In this document: one piece after another, positions 22,256 through 33,062 of the stretch | How the letters are laid out: every line of letters starts with the position of its first letter | How positions within the stretch are numbered: position 1 is the stretch's first letter | DNA from: Malania oleifera | Taxonomy: Eukaryota; Streptophyta; Magnoliopsida; Santalales; Ximeniaceae | DNA length: 64,000 bases | Reading direction: 5' to 3' | NCBI RefSeq assembly: GCF_029873635.1 | Contig: NC_080422.1 | Location: forward strand, 1,468,001-1,532,000 | Translations under genes and position numbers: made by a program | Notes under the pieces: generated by a model | What the model saw: only the letters and a program-made list of their open reading frames with translations | Databases searched by the model: none | Told to the model about the DNA's origin: nothing

Positions 22256-22455
22256 GTCCAATTCGTCGACGAGGCGGCGTCTTCATCGACGAATCCGCCA
22301 TGCAGCTCATCGACGAGGCCATCCCTTCGTCACCGAGTTCAAGTTCTGGATATTTCTCTGATCTGCTCAGTATTTGCTCATCGACGAGGCTCTGAATTTC
22401 ATCGACGAGGATCTGAAGGACTTCATTGATGAACATGACCCTTCGTCGACGAACC
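22256..22455 (-). promoter_or_regulatory. TCGTCGACGA array in S1
   Basis: About eight motifs, two of them perfect TCGTCGACGA (near 22262 and 22444), the others TCATCGACGA and TCATTGATGA forms. Spacing is 15-35 bp. Confidence 0.78.
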
Positions 22456-22640
22456 CAGCTTATACAGGTTTGGGTCTCTACAAATATACTTATATATGCT
22501 TTATGTTTGGGAAATACTGTTGTAAAAGATGATATGTTTATATATATATGAAACCTATTTCGTGTGACATGAGTAGAATTTATAATGAAATACTATTTTC
22601 TAGGGATATGATAAAGATATGGATTTTTATAATGAAAAAT

Positions 22641-22886
22641 CGACATATGGACCGAAATTTTTATATGTTTGCTGGCGTACAGGCCGAGATATGAATATGT
22701 TTGCCGGCGTACAGGCCGAGCTATGGATATGATTTGCTGGCGTATGGGTCGAGCTATGGATATGATTTTCTGACGTATGGGCCGAACTATAGATATGTTT
22801 GCCAGCATACGGGCCGAGCTATGGATATGATTTGCCGGCGTATGGGCCGAGCTACAGTAAAATATGAAATACCAGCATACGGGCCG
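22641..22886 (+). repeat. Hairpin minisatellite in the G2 LTR
   Basis: Eight units of about 32 bp (some spacing 25-40), each with a 14-nt core of the form CGGC-GTATGG-GCCG. Variants such as TGGC-GTATGG-GTCG keep pairing through G-T wobbles. The spacer between cores reads AGCTATGGATATGATTTG. The overlapping frames on both strands (22593-22916 and 22701-22943) are products of this repeat and not genes. Confidence 0.8.
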
Positions 22887-23882
22887 ATAATTTTCATGAT
22901 ATATGTATATATGCAAAATGACATGATGATATTGATTTGGTAATTAATGGTATGAAATATTCAGATATCACAGTTTCATTATATGCTATATGTTATCAGA
23001 ACCTGGTTGGCTTGGTTTAGGCTAACACTTGCACGATATCGCTGCTATATGTTCGTGATCATCACGATATTGTGTTAACGCTGCTGTACAGAGTAGCGTA
23101 AGGTTGGATAGTCGATGTGGTTTTAAGAAGTGTGAGCGCCCCTGGTGTATGGACTAGGTCTGGCAGACCCATCGGACTTACAAACTATACTTTTGACTTG
23201 GCAATGGTCGGACAACCATTGTTAGGTCCCGCCTTCGAGTCACACAACTCAGTCATATGGGGGTAATACATGACAACAACCAACTAACCTACCAGAGTTG
23301 TTTTTCGTATTATATTATATGAGATGAATTATGTTTATGAAAATCATGTATGTTCTACCATGATATGAGAATACATGTTTCCCATATATGATACAGACAG
23401 TTATACTGATATGTTTATATATGATTTTATATAGAACACGGAAATACTCATGTTGCCACACACTAGTATTAGTTTATTTCCCTTACTTAGAGGTGTCTCA
23501 CCCTGAATTACATGAAATTTTCAAGAGCCCTTGATAGAAGAGCAGATAAAGCTTTGCTGAGATAGTACTATGGATTTGCCCTCTTTGAAGGGTAAGTTTT
23601 GGTGGGAACAGATGAATTTTGTAGGAAATGTCCCTAAGACTTTCTTATGGGATGTATATACCTAAATATGATGGATGTAGTAACTCTAGTATTGTGATGA
23701 GTGATGTTGGGTTTATGATATTATATGATTTTATGTTTCCTTCTGCTTAGGCTTCCGTACTATATTTCTGATGTATCCCTGGCACCCATAGGTTCAGGTT
23801 GATTATGATCTGCTAGGTTTGTCATGTTGGTTTTATTATATTATGGAAAAAATAATAATTTTAAATTAAGCAGGTCGTTATA

Positions 23883-25024
23883 GTTTAATATATATATCAC
23901 CATATACTTTTGCATCATCAATGATATAATCATCATAATAAACTTTACATCATCTATTACTAAATAAAATTATCATTATCTTAAATATAATCTCATACTT
24001 ACGTCTCTGATGGCATCAGCTTCAACCTAAATCAATGAGTAGACTCGTGCTGGAGCACCTCTTCCAAGTGGTACCTGTTATTTTCCTCGATCCTAGTTCG
24101 GTATAGATACCATAGGCAACGGTTCCCAACAATTTTTCTTAATATGCCCCAGCTTACCGCACCTGAAACAATTAGGAGTGTCAAACCAGCATTCGCCCCT
24201 ATGCCTTTTATTACATTTTTGGCATACAGAGTCAATTGCCTCTTTTCCCTTCTTCCCTGATCCTTGATTGACCTCAAACTGAAAATTAGATGGTGTAGGC
24301 CTCTTCTTCTACTTTGAAGTCTTTATGCTGCTCTGAATACTCTTTTCTAGCACCGAAGCCTTATCAATTAGATTTGAAAAATTCTGAACCTAAAACCCCA
24401 CCACCTATTCATATATTCTGCGTCTTAGGCCTTTTTCAAATTTCCTGGTCTTCCTTGGCTCATTCGGGATCAAAAATGGTGCAAAGCGTGATAGCTCCAC
24501 AAATTTTTCTGCATACTTCGCAACAGTTATATCCCCCTAGGTCAGATTAGTAAATTCCTCAATCTTTTCCTCTCTGATAGATGAAGGAAAATACCTATCA
24601 AAAACAACTCCTTGAATCTCTCCCAAGTAAAAGTTATCTTTACCAACTTCTATTCCTTTGGCAACTTTGCAGAAAGCCACCAACGTTTCGCCTCCCCAGT
24701 CATCTTGAAAGCAGCATAACGGACCTTCTGTTCGTCCGTGCAATTGAGTACAACCATGATCTCCTCTATTTCCTGTACCCAATTCTCTACAGCCACTGGA
24801 TTAGGTCCTCCTACAAAGGCCGGAGGGTTCATCCTCATAAACTTTTTAATGCTACAGCCCTGACCTATAGGTGGACAGTTCTGTTCTTTGGGATCCTTCT
24901 TCATCTCTACCCTAACCTAACGGACTATACCCCACAACACCTTGGAGGTATCAATGTCCTCTTCACTGGAAGTATCTGAACCTTCCCTTCCTTCAGCCTC
25001 TACGTCCTCATCTCCAGGATCCAT
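23883..25024 (-). pseudogene. G1 gag, broken
   Basis: The likely start is the ATG at 25024 on the minus strand (MDPGDEDVE), about 360 bp downstream of the primer-binding site. The frame at 24650-24904 is the Retrotrans_gag core ([28 protein letters not shown]); frames near 24314-24640 continue it with shifts, and 24032-24277 holds the zinc knuckle CFRCGKLGHIKKNC. Gag would form the particle and bind the RNA. Stops and frameshifts inactivate it. At about 24000 the coding similarity ends at a GTAAGT, followed by AT-rich sequence up to the G2 LTR end. Confidence 0.82.
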
Positions 25025-25380
25025 CTTGAAAATAGGATAGAAAAGAGATAAGAATTCCATATCATAACCCTAATAACATAACTATTCAATTTAAATCCAA
25101 CATACATCCAAGTTCTCCATATAAGGACCAGTCTCACAATTCAAAAACGAAATCATCTAAGGTTTACCGTAGCTTTTCTAAGGCCGTCGACTACTTCAGA
25201 AAAATCACAGGAAATCGTTGACGTATTTTCCCCTCTAAACTACAAAACAAAATCCTATACTTCCCTACACCATACCTACTTCTCAACACCTAATCTAACC
25301 TATCCATCTAGTATCCTTATCCCAACTAATTCCTATACTCTAATATAAATCATTCCTAGGTTTACAGAACCCAAAATCTA

Positions 25381-25394
25381 TTGCTTTGATACCA
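25381..25394 (-). other. Primer-binding site of G1
   Basis: On the minus strand TGGTATCAAAGCAA lies 3 nt after the end of the 5' LTR. It resembles the usual plant TGGTATCAGAGC site, complementary to the 3' end of initiator methionine tRNA, with one G to A change. Confidence 0.85.
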
Positions 25395-25925
25395 AAATGT
25401 AATGCCCCGAACCCTTAAACCCGGTCCGATGCGTTATACCAGATTAAATCCTGATATTCCATAAATAAATACCATGCACGCAGCGGAAAACATAACTAAG
25501 ATCCTTAATCATAAAAATAATATCAGAGTTTACTATTTCTGTCCATAATCCATAATAACAATTCATCACCCGTATTCTCATATATATACATATCTCCAAA
25601 ACATAACCAACACTTCTAGTATTCATAACCATCCATTTCTCAGAAGACTTAAAACATAAAACATAAAACATAATTTTTATACATCCCAAAATATCATCTA
25701 TACCCTATTCTCTTTCTATAAACCAAAAATGCTATCAACCTCGAGCACGCGGAGGTCCTGAAAAAGATAAATTAGCATTCGAGTGAGACATATCTCAGTA
25801 AGGGAAGAAACAATATACATTAAAATAGTGTGTGACCAACATAAGATTTGTGACAACCCAAATAAAATAGAATTTGAATAATTAAGATTGAGAGGAATAG
25901 AAACAGAAGCAGAAGGAGGCCGTAG

Positions 25926-26166
25926 ACTTCGTCGACGATCGCTCCGTGTTCATCGACGACATTGCATTTTGGAAGGAAAAGAAAGGGGAATGGAAACAAA
26001 AATAAAGAAGGAAGCTGCCAAGCTTCGTCGACGAACATAGGGTTTCATCGACGAACACAGGGTTTCGTCGACGAAGGCTTTAAGGATTTCGTCGACGAGA
26101 AAATACCGAGAAGGGAGTTTTAAGCCGACTGAATTTCGTCGACGAAGACTAGAGATTTCATCGACA
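25926..26166 (+). promoter_or_regulatory. TCGTCGACGA array in S2
   Basis: Five perfect TCGTCGACGA copies plus three variants (TCATCGACGA twice, TCATCGACAA) in 240 bp. This is the best preserved array in the window. The TATA-like stretch begins about 13 bp after the last motif. Confidence 0.82.
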
Positions 26167-26178
26167 AATTTTGCTACC

Positions 26179-26189
26179 TATATATATAT
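26179..26189 (+). promoter_or_regulatory. TATA box of S2
   Basis: TATATATATG follows the palindrome array and precedes a CT-rich leader (26222-26275). Confidence 0.55.
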
Positions 26190-26937
26190 GAAAAATCCGA
26201 TTCTTACTTTCCAATTAAGCTTCCTCTCTCACTCTCTCTCTCTCTCCTCTTCGGCTCTCTCACTCTCTCTCTTTGATTTTGGGCTAGTTTTATGCCGAAT
26301 CGAAGATTTGAGGCTACCACAACGGTCCTGGCGAAGTTCTCTGCGAGTTTGCCAGAGCCGATCGTTGGGAAAACGAAGTTGGAAATCATCCCTGGGTTGA
26401 GGTAAGGTTTTTTAAGTCAAATTAGACTTTATGGTAGTTATAGAAATTGATGTACGCATGAAAATACTGATGTTTAGTACTGGGGGTTTTGAGTTTCAGG
26501 GTGTTGATCAGGAAGTCATACAGGGGTTAGCTTAGGATATTTTGGGGGCTTTCTCAGTAGCCAGGTAAGGGAATAAACTAAAGCAGTTATTTTCCATGCA
26601 TGTTATTATTAATTATGAGCATATTTATTTTCAGAAAAGCCTATGCTATCTTTGTATATTACATATGAAATGTATGTTTGGAAAATACTGCTATTATGAT
26701 GAAAATGTATATGTATGTATGAGATGTCAGAAATGATGATTTTAGAATATGAAACATGACTTTAAACGGCATATGTGTGGCATGAACATTATTTTTATAT
26801 GAAGTGAATCATGATATGAAGGATTTTACGATCAAAGCATATTTTCAAGTATTTTGAAAGACGAGTTATGTTATACTGAGTTTGACGAATATATAATAAA
26901 TGAGTTATTTTCAGAATGTAAATACCTGAAACGTATC

Positions 26938-27104
26938 TAGCGCGAGGCCATGTATTTATATTATCAACACGAGGCCATATTTATGATTTTGGCGCGAGGC
27001 CATGTATTTATGTTATCGGCACAATGCCATATTTATGCTATCAGCACGAGACTGTATTTATGATTTCGGCGTGAGACCGTATCTATGTTTTCGGCACGAG
27101 GCCG
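26938..27104 (+). repeat. Hairpin minisatellite in S2
   Basis: Seven units of about 26 bp. Cores include TGGC-GCGAG-GCCA, CGGC-ACGAG-GCCG, CAGC-ACGAG-ACTG and CGGC-GTGAG-ACCG. The outer base pair changes on both sides together (T-A versus C-G) and the second pair does so in the CAG/CTG unit. Spacers read TATTTATGATTT. Confidence 0.8.
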
Positions 27105-28636
27105 TGATGATGTTATGTATGTTCATGTATGATATGTTATTACAACCAGGATGTTAGTTTAGTTCAGTTCAGAGCTCGATACCGTAGCTATATGTAGATC
27201 AGATATCTACGTTCAAATTAGTGCTAACCATCCCTCGAGGGGATGGGAGATGGATAGTCGATGTGGCTTTCAGTAGAGTGTGAACGTCCACCTGGCAGTC
27301 CGAATCAGGGTGTGGCGGGCCCATCGTACTTACAAACATATTTAATTCGGCAGTGGTCAGCCAGCCATTGTCGGGTCCCGCCTTTGGGCTGCACAACCCG
27401 TCATGGGGGGTAATACATAACACCAGCTAGCTATTCATCCTGGGTATATTTTCAGTATTACAGTTATAACAGATGCTTATGTATGTTATGATTTATTGAA
27501 AAATATAAAAGTACATGATTATCCAGTATGATAGTATGATTATTTCTAGAGTTATGAAATGTACTGTATGTGTATAAGCACTTTAAATGTTCATGTTGCC
27601 ATACGACTGTATTTAGTTTATTTTCCCTTACTAAGAAGTGTCTCACCCCCAACATTAACACATTTTTCAGGAAACCCAGAGAAACCGGTGGGTCAAGGCC
27701 GCCGTTGAGTGAGTGGAGCTTCCCTACTAGAAGGGTAAGCGTTGAACTAGGACTAGGAGACTTTTTGTTGTAAGGTCCTAGTATCATTTTTGACTTTTTG
27801 AAGATTGTAAATAAATACAGTATTTTGGGAATATAAATAACTCTGGTATTATGTTTTATGATGGATGTTTGGATTTTATGTTTACTGCTGCGTAGATTTC
27901 CGCTGCGTTTGATAGGTGTCCCCGTTACCCACGTGTTCAGATTGACTTTTGATTTATTATGTTATATTTTATTGAGGGTCGCTACAAGATTCATAAATAA
28001 CATATTAATATCATTTGAAGACCATTAACATAAATTCTTGAAATCATTTATTGAACCTAATCATACACATGCAAAGTATTTACCCACGAGACTACCCATG
28101 GATAGGGGTGATTACCCGCCCATACAAGTAGCACCCCCCCTGCTCTGATACATTAGGTAACTCAAAGGTCACAACTGAAGCATACTAGGACACTCACCTT
28201 ACTCAGTAAGCCCTCAAGTGATAGATTAATCTCATACTCTCACAGTTCATACAAAAGTTTACCAGCGAAGACCCCCGAGAATAGGGAAATCTACCTGCCC
28301 ATACAAATAGTTTCCCTTTGTCCTAGTGCGTTATGCAGCCTACTGCTACATCTGATACTACTAGTGTCCTCGCCTTTCTCAACAAGCCCTCAGGAGAAGA
28401 GTTTGCCTCGCCCTAACGTAACTTGTTCTACTAACATAAATACTGATAATACTCTAATACATTATTCTCCCTATCGTTATTCAACCATCCATAACTGTTC
28501 ATGTTCATAACTTTAATATTTTATAGCATTTCACTTTGCGTAACCTTTCATGTTTTACATCGTTCACATTTCAAATTTCATATCCATTTCATTCACATTT
28601 CCATCTCATTTCATTTTCATTTCATTCATTTGTACT

Positions 28637-28743
28637 ACAACTCCTTTTAGTTGTACATCAGTTAGTCCACATAGATATGCGCTAGCCTGCTAACACAACT
28701 TCTTTTAACTGTCATCAATTAGTCTACAGCTCCTTTCAGCTGT
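28637..28743. repeat. Three short hairpins in the G1 5' LTR
   Basis: Units ACAACT-CCTTTT-AGTTGT (28637-28654, perfect), ACAACT-TCTTTT-AACTGT and ACAGCT-CCTTTC-AGCTGT (28726-28743, perfect). They correspond in order to the units at 18092-18198. Confidence 0.72.
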
Positions 28744-29572
28744 CATTGTATACATGGTTGCATTAAAAAACACATGCAACATAATTCTTATAACATTTCA
28801 TTATCAATGCATTTCTTACATAGCTTGCATCTCATACATATAACATATGTTTACATTACATTACTATCCACTCATGCCACACAATTTTGCAGTAAAATTC
28901 ATACATTGCCTATAAAATAAGCCAACCAACATTTAACATTTATATACTGAAAATATACCTTCATTTCTTACATAATTATCCTAAAAATATTTTCCACTTT
29001 CATCGGTTCATTTTCACATATACGTAGCCAAATAAGCAGCCCTTAGTTCAGAAAAAATAATTTACATGGTTGACATTATATATATATATATAACATAGTC
29101 CATTTTTATTTACTTTACGAAAACGTGATTTAATATATAAATTATCCTTTACTTAAATCCTTGAACTACACCAACAGGTATCCCAAACTGATGCCTATGA
29201 TGCTCACCCGGACCCTGGTTCAAAAACCTAGTTTAATTAAATAAATCCCAAATAAACTACTATTTCTATATTTTCTCAACTTATAAACTTTAATTAAACC
29301 TTTAAAAACACAAAAATTAGGAATTCTAACCCTTACCTCAACTTAGGAGCGTTTCTCGAAAAGCTCAGTTTAGAAAATTGGTCCGCTAGATGTGTAAAGA
29401 ATCTTCCCTAGAACACCTAGCAGCCTCCAATTGTCAATTCGAATTGAATCTGGGCCAAAAATCTAGAGAGAAGGCAAAGGAACTTTTAGAGAGAGAAAGA
29501 AACGAAGGAAAATAAGTTTCCTTCGCGTGGAAGCTTCCACAAACCTTATTATATTCGACCTTGCCACGTGGG

Positions 29573-29765
29573 CTCGTCGACGAGAAGATAGGACTCGTCG
29601 ATGAACCCTTGAAGAACACTCGTCAACAAGGCCGTGAGCTCGTCAATGAGTTTCAGGACATCTCAAACCCTCTCAGTTAATCCTCGTTGACAAGACATGC
29701 ATACTCGGCGACGAGACTTAGAAGGTATCTCGTCAACGAGAAAATCCTGCTCGTCGACGAGCACC
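29573..29765 (-). promoter_or_regulatory. TCGTCGACGA array in the G1 5' LTR
   Basis: About nine motifs, two perfect (near 29576 and 29753), others TCGTCGATGA, TCGTCAACAA, TCGTCAATGA, TCGTTGACAA and TCGTCAACGA. A minus-strand ATATAATAAG near 29543-29552 is the probable TATA region. Confidence 0.75.
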
Positions 29766-29879
29766 TGCTTGTTACCCTTTTTTACAATTTCTTTTCCCTT
29801 TCTTCTATTTCCCATTTTATTTCTTATTATCTTTCTTATTATTTTAAATAATTAAAATTCTCCGGGTCATTACATTCCA

Positions 29880-30765
29880 CCCATCTCTATCCCAACAATC
29901 TCATGATTGTAGCTTATGGTTCCTGAACCTTAGTACAAAGGGGACCGGAGGCTAACCAACGATCAAATCAGAAAAAGGCCGACCCTTCTTTAATTTGAAC
30001 CCAAACATGCTCTAATACTTCAGGTATCACACGTGCAATCGATCTCCAAAATCTAGTTCCTTTATCTAGCTTCATTTCTCTCTAGTGGTGTCTATTATTC
30101 AAATACTTGGCTTTAAAGAATTGAGTCCACAAATTATCCATAGTTAACAATTTCCACACAAACTTCATATGCAATGACCTTTTTACTTCCTCAAAATCCC
30201 TAATACCCAAACCACCCTCACAAACAAGCTTACATATATCAAGCCAGGAATACCATTTCCTTTTCCTTTTATCATTTACTCCACTCTAAAAAAAATTTGA
30301 TAACAGAGAATTTATTTTTGTGAAGACAATATTAGGAATGTCAATTAACGCCAATTGATGAAGCACCATTGATGATAATATATGCTTAATTAAAGTTAAG
30401 CGGCCCCCTTGAGCTAAAATCTTAAATTTCCAACTCGCTATCTTTTTCCTCAATTTAGCAATAGAGACTCTAAAATACGGGCCGTAAGACGACCCCATAC
30501 CAATGGAACAGCCAAGTATGTAGCAGGGAACCCTCCTTTCGCAAAGCCAGTCATCCTTAACAAGGATCGCTTCCGAGCATAAGCAATTCTCCTTGACAAA
30601 AAAAATACTTAATTTGTCTTTATTTATCATTTGACAAGACCAATGCTCATATTTCTTAAGAGTTTTGATAAGCATTCGAATGAAACTTCTCTTACCATTG
30701 GAAAAAAATAAGAATGTCATCTGCATAACGTAGATGAGATACCAAAGGCGCCCCACGAGGATAAT
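29880..30765 (-). mobile_element. LINE-A piece 3: RT palm and thumb
   Basis: The minus-strand frame at 30286-30756 carries a decayed catalytic region (the YADD motif is now YVMQMTF by frameshift, followed by FFSNGKRS), then YILGCSIG, KIASWKFKILAQGGR and the following helix. 29880-30285 continues as GGLGIRDFEEV. The piece begins after the G1 duplication TTCCA and ends at ATAAT (30761-30765), the left copy of the G3 duplication. Confidence 0.85.
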
Positions 30766-31778
30766 TGTAACGACCTGCTCCTTTTTTACATATTTTTTTT
30801 TTTATATATAAAAATAAATTATCATCACATCATACATCCCAGCTCAGCAGGTCACAATCCACCTGGGCCCGTGGGCACCAGGGATATAACAAAACATACA
30901 GCAGAAGCCTACGCAGCAGAAAGTATAAAATCATATACATCTCATCATAAAGTGCATAACACATACCAAAGTCACTACAATTACTATCTCACAGTATATA
31001 CATCTCAAAAATGAAATCTAGGGACAATCCCCACAAAACCTAACTGTCCCTACCAAAAACTTACCCTTCCAAAAAGGGCAAACAACTGATCTAGATCAGC
31101 GGGGCTTTTCCCGCTCTCCTATTAGGGGCTCCTGAAAAATGTATAAGATTTAGGGGTGAGACACCTCTCAGTAAGGGAAATAAACTAATACCAGTGTGTG
31201 GCAACATGAGTATTATGTGTTCTACATATACCATACATAACATATTCAATACTGTTTATCAAATCTGGGAAAACATACATATATACCAACACATAACAGA
31301 ATATACTGCATTTTCATAAACATATCTCATCTCATACACTAATAATAACATAAAACAATCCTGGTAGGTTAGCTGGCTGTTGTCATGTATTACCCCCACA
31401 TGACTGGGTTGTGTGGCCCGAAGGCGGGACCTGATAATGGTTGGCCGACCACTGCCAAGTCAAACAGTAGTCTGTAGGTCCGATGGGTCTACCCAGACTG
31501 GTCCGTACACCAGGGGCGATAACAGCACACTTCTTGAAAATAACCACATCGACCATCCAATCTCACACCACTCCGTACAGCGGCGTTAACACAGATATCA
31601 TGATCACGAAGACCATGGACACATAGCAACGGTACCGTGCAAGTGCTAGCATAGACCAAGCCAACCAAGTTCTGATATCATATACATATACTAAAACCGT
31701 GATACATAAATATCTCATATCATTTATTTTCACATCAATCATATCATTTTACATATATACGTGTATCATGAAAATCAT

Positions 31779-31965
31779 CGGCCCGTACGCCGGTATTACA
31801 CATTTTAACATAGCACGGCCCATACGCCGGCAAATCACATAGCACAGCCCGTACGCTGGCAAATCACATAGCACAGCCCGTACGCCGGCAAATCTCATCC
31901 ACATAGCACGGCCCATACGCCGGCAAATCACATATACATATAAAAATATCTCGGCCCGTACGCCG
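31779..31965 (-). repeat. Hairpin minisatellite in the G3 3' LTR
   Basis: Six units; cores CGGC-CCGTAC-GCCG, CGGC-CCATAC-GCCG and CAGC-CCGTAC-GCTG. The last is a double compensatory change of the second stem pair. Spacers read AAATCACATAGCA. The frame at 31749-31931 is an artefact of the repeat. Confidence 0.82.
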
Positions 31966-32727
31966 ATTTTCCATCATAGAAATCCATATCGTCCCCATTC
32001 CAAAAAAAACAGTATTTCACAACATTTTTATACTCATGCCACACTAAACAAATTTTCTACGTATTCAACATATCATCATTTAAACAGTATTTTCCAAATA
32101 TATATCATATATATAAATATATTTATTTTTCCTGAAACCAGATGCTATATATATATACATACATTTTCTCAAAACAAAACTAGTTTAGTTTATCCCCTTA
32201 CCTGATTCCTGAAAAGCCCCTAAAAAAATCTTCCCCGTACCCACAAGGTTTTCAACTCAATACCCTGAAAATGAAAACTCACAGAATTAAAGTTTAGTAT
32301 TTTCGTACGTACAACATTTTCTATAACTACCACTAAGTCAAATTCGACTTAAAAAGTCTTACCTCAACTTAGGGATAATTCCCAACGTTCCCAATCAATA
32401 CCCTGGAACTGAAAATTTCCAGTATTAAAGTTCAATATTTTTATGCGTATATCACTTTCTTCAACTGTTAAAAATCTAAATATTGAATATAAAGCCTTAC
32501 CTTGGATTTGGGATGAAATCCAACTTCGTTTCGCTGATGATCCGTTCCAGCAGACTTGTAGAGAACTTTGCCAGGAGCGTCGTGGTGGCTTCGGTTTGTC
32601 GATCCGGCGTAAAACTAGCCCGGAATCGAAGAGAGAGAGAGTCGTAGGAGAGAGAGAGAGAGCACTTCCAAAAAAATATCCAAAATTTGATTTCCAAAGC
32701 TTCTTAAATAAGCTTGTGCTAATTTAA

Positions 32728-32856
32728 TAATATATATATATATATATATATATAATAAACCTTAAATAAAGTAAAGTAAAGTAAAGTAAAGCTTCTTTAA
32801 GAAGCTTTCATACCTTTTATATATATATGTATATATATATATATATATATATAGAA

Positions 32857-32905
<49 letters not shown>

Positions 32906-32910
32906 CATGC

Positions 32911-32944
<34 letters not shown>
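32728..32944. repeat. TA and CA microsatellites in G3 U3
   Basis: Runs of TA (about 32730-32755, 32820-32853, 32882-32905, 32917-32944) and CA (about 32857-32882) occupy the place where related LTRs have the TCGTCGACGA array. An AAAGT five-fold repeat lies at about 32770-32792. Confidence 0.85.
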
Positions 32945-32949
<5 letters not shown>

Positions 32950-33049
32950 CCTTATCATACTGTTCATTTTACTTATTAATTTAATTAATTTAATTTATTT
33001 TATTATTTTATTATTATTATTATTATATTTTTTTTTTCCGGTTACTACA

Positions 33050-33062
33050 TTCCTCCCCCCTT
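33050..33062 (-). other. Polypurine tract of G3
   Basis: AAGGGGGGAGGAA on the minus strand lies directly upstream of the 3' LTR start. Its upstream flank carries the TTTCGAGGACGAAATTC phrase shared with G2. Confidence 0.9.

Larger units (their letters stand above)
20370..22482 (-). mobile_element. S1: solo LTR inside the G2 LTR
   Basis: S1 starts TGTAACGGCTCGACC and ends GGTTTGGGTCTCTACA, 2113 bp, with perfect AATAT duplications at 20365-20369 and 22483-22487. There is no internal region. In minus orientation it has the TCGTCGACGA array, TATA box, CT-rich leader (GA on the plus strand near 22150-22193) and the conserved GGGTGAGACAC box at 20755. Confidence 0.92.
19161..23882 (+). mobile_element. 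G2: 5'-truncated Tekay-like element inside G1
   Basis: G2 is the 3' end of a plus-strand gypsy element: the end of integrase with chromodomain, a PPT and a complete 3' LTR (19701-23882, with S1 nested). Everything upstream of the integrase C-terminus is missing, and the left border coincides with the truncation of the G1 3' LTR. A single deletion removing the 5' part of G2, the G1 pol region and the tip of the G1 LTR explains both. Confidence 0.8.
19701..23882 (+). mobile_element. G2 3' LTR
   Basis: It starts TGTAGCGACCC and ends GGTCGTTATA, where the expected terminal CA has become TA. Without S1 it measures 2064 bp. It has the TCGTCGACGA array near its start, the splice-donor-like GGTAAGAC and CAGGTAAGGGG sites, a hairpin minisatellite (22641-22886), the box GGGTCCCGCCTTCG near 23223 and GTGTCTCACCC at 23493. 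Confidence 0.85.
25849..27986 (+). mobile_element. S2: solo LTR inside the G1 5' LTR
   Basis: S2 starts TGTGACAACCC and ends GGGTCGCTACA, 2138 bp, with perfect AGATT duplications at 25844-25848 and 27987-27991. The interrupted host sequence can be read intact in the other G1 LTR near 17445. It carries the full set of family modules: palindrome array, TATA, CT leader, two splice-donor-like sites, hairpin array and GTGTCTCACCCC (27639-27650). Confidence 0.93.
16976..29874 (-). mobile_element. G1: Tekay-like gypsy element with nested insertions
   Basis: G1 is bounded by TGTAATGTCC on the left and GGGTCATTACA on the right, with identical TTCCA duplications at 16971-16975 and 29875-29879. It lies on the minus strand: 5' LTR at right (25398-29874), primer-binding site, gag, then a break. 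Pol, PPT and the start of the 3' LTR are gone, replaced by the truncated plus-strand element G2. S2 is nested in its 5' LTR and S1 in G2. G1 therefore cannot move on its own. Confidence 0.87.
25398..29874 (-). mobile_element. G1 5' LTR, split by S2
   Basis: It starts TGTAATGCCCCG and ends GGGTCATTACA on the plus strand. Without S2 it is about 2.33 kb and aligns along its length with the truncated 3' LTR. It contains hairpin units (28637-28743), TTTCATTTCAT-rich pyrimidine stretches, and at its right end a TCGTCGACGA array. The PBS lies just outside its left end. Confidence 0.87.
30766..33049 (-). mobile_element. G3 3' LTR
   Basis: This 2284-bp LTR runs from TGTAACGACCTGC to CGGTTACTACA. It has GGGGTGAGACAC at 31153-31164, the box around 31405-31440 (GTGTGGCCCGAAGGCGGGACC) and the hairpin minisatellite. 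It lacks any TCGTCGACGA array; its U3 instead holds long TA and CA microsatellites. Confidence 0.92.

Noticed and set aside
22593-22943. Frames of 107 and 80 codons with repeated ARPIRQ- or YGPSYGYD-type peptides
   Set aside because: They are translations of the hairpin minisatellite in the G2 LTR.
25926-26166. CRISPR-like array of regularly repeated short motifs
   Set aside because: The repeats are 10-bp palindromes with uneven 15-40 bp spacing inside a plant LTR U3; there are no cas genes and the context is nuclear plant DNA.
32508-32550. Possible hammerhead ribozyme (CTGATGA near GTTTCG)
   Set aside because: CTGATGA is present, but the required GAAAC and stem pairing do not occur on the same strand in the right order.
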